Position numbers and translations under genes: made by a program | Shown: in pieces, positions 63,146-64,000 of the stretch | Position numbering within the stretch: the first letter of the stretch is position 1 | Layout: each line of letters begins with the position of its first letter | NCBI RefSeq assembly: GCF_015709455.1 | Contig: NZ_JADNQW010000005.1 | Location: 744,001-808,000 of the forward strand | DNA length: 64,000 nt | Direction of reading: 5' to 3' | Origin: Methylosinus sp. H3A | GTDB lineage: Bacteria > Pseudomonadota > Alphaproteobacteria > Rhizobiales > Beijerinckiaceae | Notes under the pieces: generated by a model | The model's database searches: none | The model's input: the letters and a program-made list of their open reading frames with translations, nothing else | Told to the model about the DNA's origin: nothing

Positions 63146-63517
63146 TTATTCGTCCGCCAACATCACGCCGGTGATGCAGAGGTCGCCGTCGTCGACGACG
63201 AGCGAGAGCGGCGTCAGCTTCCCGCCCTGGCACGGGCCGATGAAGCAATGGCCGGTGTCGAGGTCGAATTGTGAGTGATGCCGCCCGCACTCGAGGAAAT
63301 TGCCGCTCTCGTCGAGAAAGTTGCCTGGGGAGGTGTCGAGACGCATCTGCTCATGCGGGCAGGAATTCTCGAAACCGTAGAAATTATTGCCCTTGCGGGT
63401 GATGATGATCGGCCAGGGATTGCTGTCGCCATTCTCATAGGCGCGCATCAGGACGAAGCCGGTGGCTTGGCCGTCCTCTATGTGGCCTGTGCGACAAATC
63501 ACAAAAAGATCGTCCAT
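63146..63517 (-). CDS. Rieske-type [2Fe-2S] ferredoxin
   Basis: Small electron carrier of 123 residues. The Rieske cluster ligands are CPHEQMRLD and CGRHHSQFDLD (C-x-H, C-x2-H). The stretch FYGFENSCPH is like ferredoxins that serve ring-hydroxylating oxygenases. A further GHCFIGPCQGG adds two Cys. The ATG at 63517 has AGGGG eight bases upstream; an outer ATG at 63538 would add seven residues. It is first in the minus-strand cluster. A Rieske oxygenase lies far away at 13242-14372. Confidence 0.88.
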   Translation of the reverse strand: MDDLFVICRTGHIEDGQATGFVLMRAYENGDSNPWPIIITRKGNNFYGFENSCPHEQMRLDTSPGNFLDESGNFLECGRHHSQFDLDTGHCFIGPCQGGKLTPLSLVVDDGDLCITGVMLADE

Positions 63518-63672
63518 GGGCTGACCCCTTTCGAACAAACACCCACGCTCCCTGCGACCGGGAGCGTACCCTTGAAACGATTAGCAATCGACGAGCCAGC
63601 CCCGGCAGACCCTTGACGATATGGTCAAATCACTATACGAACCGGTTTCGAGAGCGTCGGATCGCGCTCGCA

Positions 63673-63712
63673 GCGCCCTCTCCCGCGAAGCGGGGAAGGA
63701 TGAGGGAGGGGG
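63673..63712. repeat. Short palindromic intergenic repeat
   Basis: CCCTCTCCCGCGAAGCGGGGAAGGATGAGGG is a small hairpin followed by GATGAGGGAGGGGG, similar in wording to the repeat at 16697-16830. It lies in the promoter gap between the Rieske gene and the XRE gene. Confidence 0.5.
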
Positions 63713-63740
63713 ACTCCCGGAATTTTTGAGGATTCGGACG

Positions 63741-64000
63741 ATGAATGCGCCCGAGACAGATGAGACCGCCGCCGGCTCCTGCGCGGAAAACACGCTCAAG
63801 GCGCAACTCATAGGCAAGATCGGCCGGCTGATGAAAGAACGCGGCTTGAAACAGGTCGAGGCCGCGGGCCTGCTCGGGGTCAAGCAGCCGGACGTGTCCA
63901 AAATGCTGCGCGGCGACTTCCGCCAGTTCTCGGTCGAGCGGCTGCTGCGTTTCCTGGTCGCATTGGGGCAGGATGTCGAAATCGTCGTCAAGCCGCCGAG
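63741..64000 (+). CDS. XRE-family helix-turn-helix protein, 3' end missing
   Basis: DNA-binding protein of which the first 86 residues are visible; the right edge of the window cuts it. LMKERGLKQVEAAGLLGVKQPDVSKMLRGDFRQFSVERLLRFLVALGQDVEIVV is the Xre domain, the kind seen both in regulators and in HigA-type antitoxins. No toxin gene lies upstream on this strand; a partner could be downstream outside the window. GAGGA lies eight bases before the ATG. An in-frame ATG at 63621 exists but would translate the repeat. Confidence 0.8.
   Translation, partial: MNAPETDETAAGSCAENTLKAQLIGKIGRLMKERGLKQVEAAGLLGVKQPDVSKMLRGDFRQFSVERLLRFLVALGQDVEIVVKPP

Noticed and set aside
63621-64000. An earlier start for the XRE gene at 63621
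   Set aside because: It would translate a palindromic intergenic repeat and lacks a ribosome site, whereas 63741 has GAGGA at good spacing.
63741-64000. A complete toxin-antitoxin pair at the right edge
   Set aside because: Only the XRE protein is visible and no toxin lies upstream; the downstream side is outside the window.

Overview
The window is high-GC DNA with dense, mostly operonic genes. It looks like an alphaproteobacterium of the Rhizobiales. The evidence is a complete FixK/FNR-box-controlled ccoNOQP-GHIS cluster, a twin-membrane HIG1 gene next to a PduO-type cobalamin adenosyltransferase, a GTG-started single-copy rpsD, and palindromic intergenic repeats of the kind common in that order. 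A methylotroph such as Methylocystis or Methylosinus would fit, but nothing here proves it. No rRNA, tRNA or CRISPR array was seen.

Layout, 1-14.4 kb: the end of kdpB and all of kdpC (potassium import), purD, a palindromic repeat, a TcmP-type methyltransferase, an orphan HExxH (M91-like) zinc-peptidase candidate, a divergent thioesterase/HxlR pair, a TonB-type protein, an ABC ATPase - FtsX-like permease - CrtC/AttH lipocalin-like operon, an AIM24-like unknown and a lone Rieske oxygenase. 14.5-28.0 kb (minus strand): three genes joined by two ATGA overlaps. They encode a 1715-residue exported protein built from PPC-like beta modules, an alpha-2-macroglobulin with an intact thioester motif, and penicillin-binding protein 1C. 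This looks like one periplasmic defence and wall-repair cassette. 28.3-29.3 kb: two small exported SH3b proteins.

29.5-38.6 kb: the cbb3 oxidase module. A perfect TTGAT-N4-GTCAA box precedes ccoN, followed by ccoO, ccoQ, ccoP, ccoG, ccoH, ccoI, ccoS and an MFS gene. That MFS protein carries the MxxxM...HxxxM pair, with the spacing I recall for the copper importer CcoA. The operon therefore appears to encode the oxidase, its copper import and export, and its assembly factors. 38.7-41.2 kb is a DUF4175/TIGR02302 protein. 41.4-44.9 kb is an island-like segment: a TonB-dependent receptor, a His-rich lipoprotein, a piece of a group II intron domain V and other debris. 44.9-47.8 kb: a HIG1 protein, cobalamin adenosyltransferase, a TlpA-like thioredoxin and a CDF metal exporter.

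47.9-52.6 kb is the best candidate for an undescribed system. Two related unknown proteins, one with a membrane hairpin, are followed by a DyP-type heme peroxidase and a cytochrome P450, all on one strand. xseB comes next. Then, on the minus strand, a MarR - RND pump - adaptor operon with a dyad operator candidate. 58.2-60.4 kb holds small exported proteins. rpsD follows, with its own sigma70-type promoter, structured leader and terminator. The right end carries a minus-strand cluster of a Rieske ferredoxin, an unknown 250-residue protein and a stand-alone EF-G domain III-V protein lacking the GTPase, divergent from an XRE regulator cut by the window edge.
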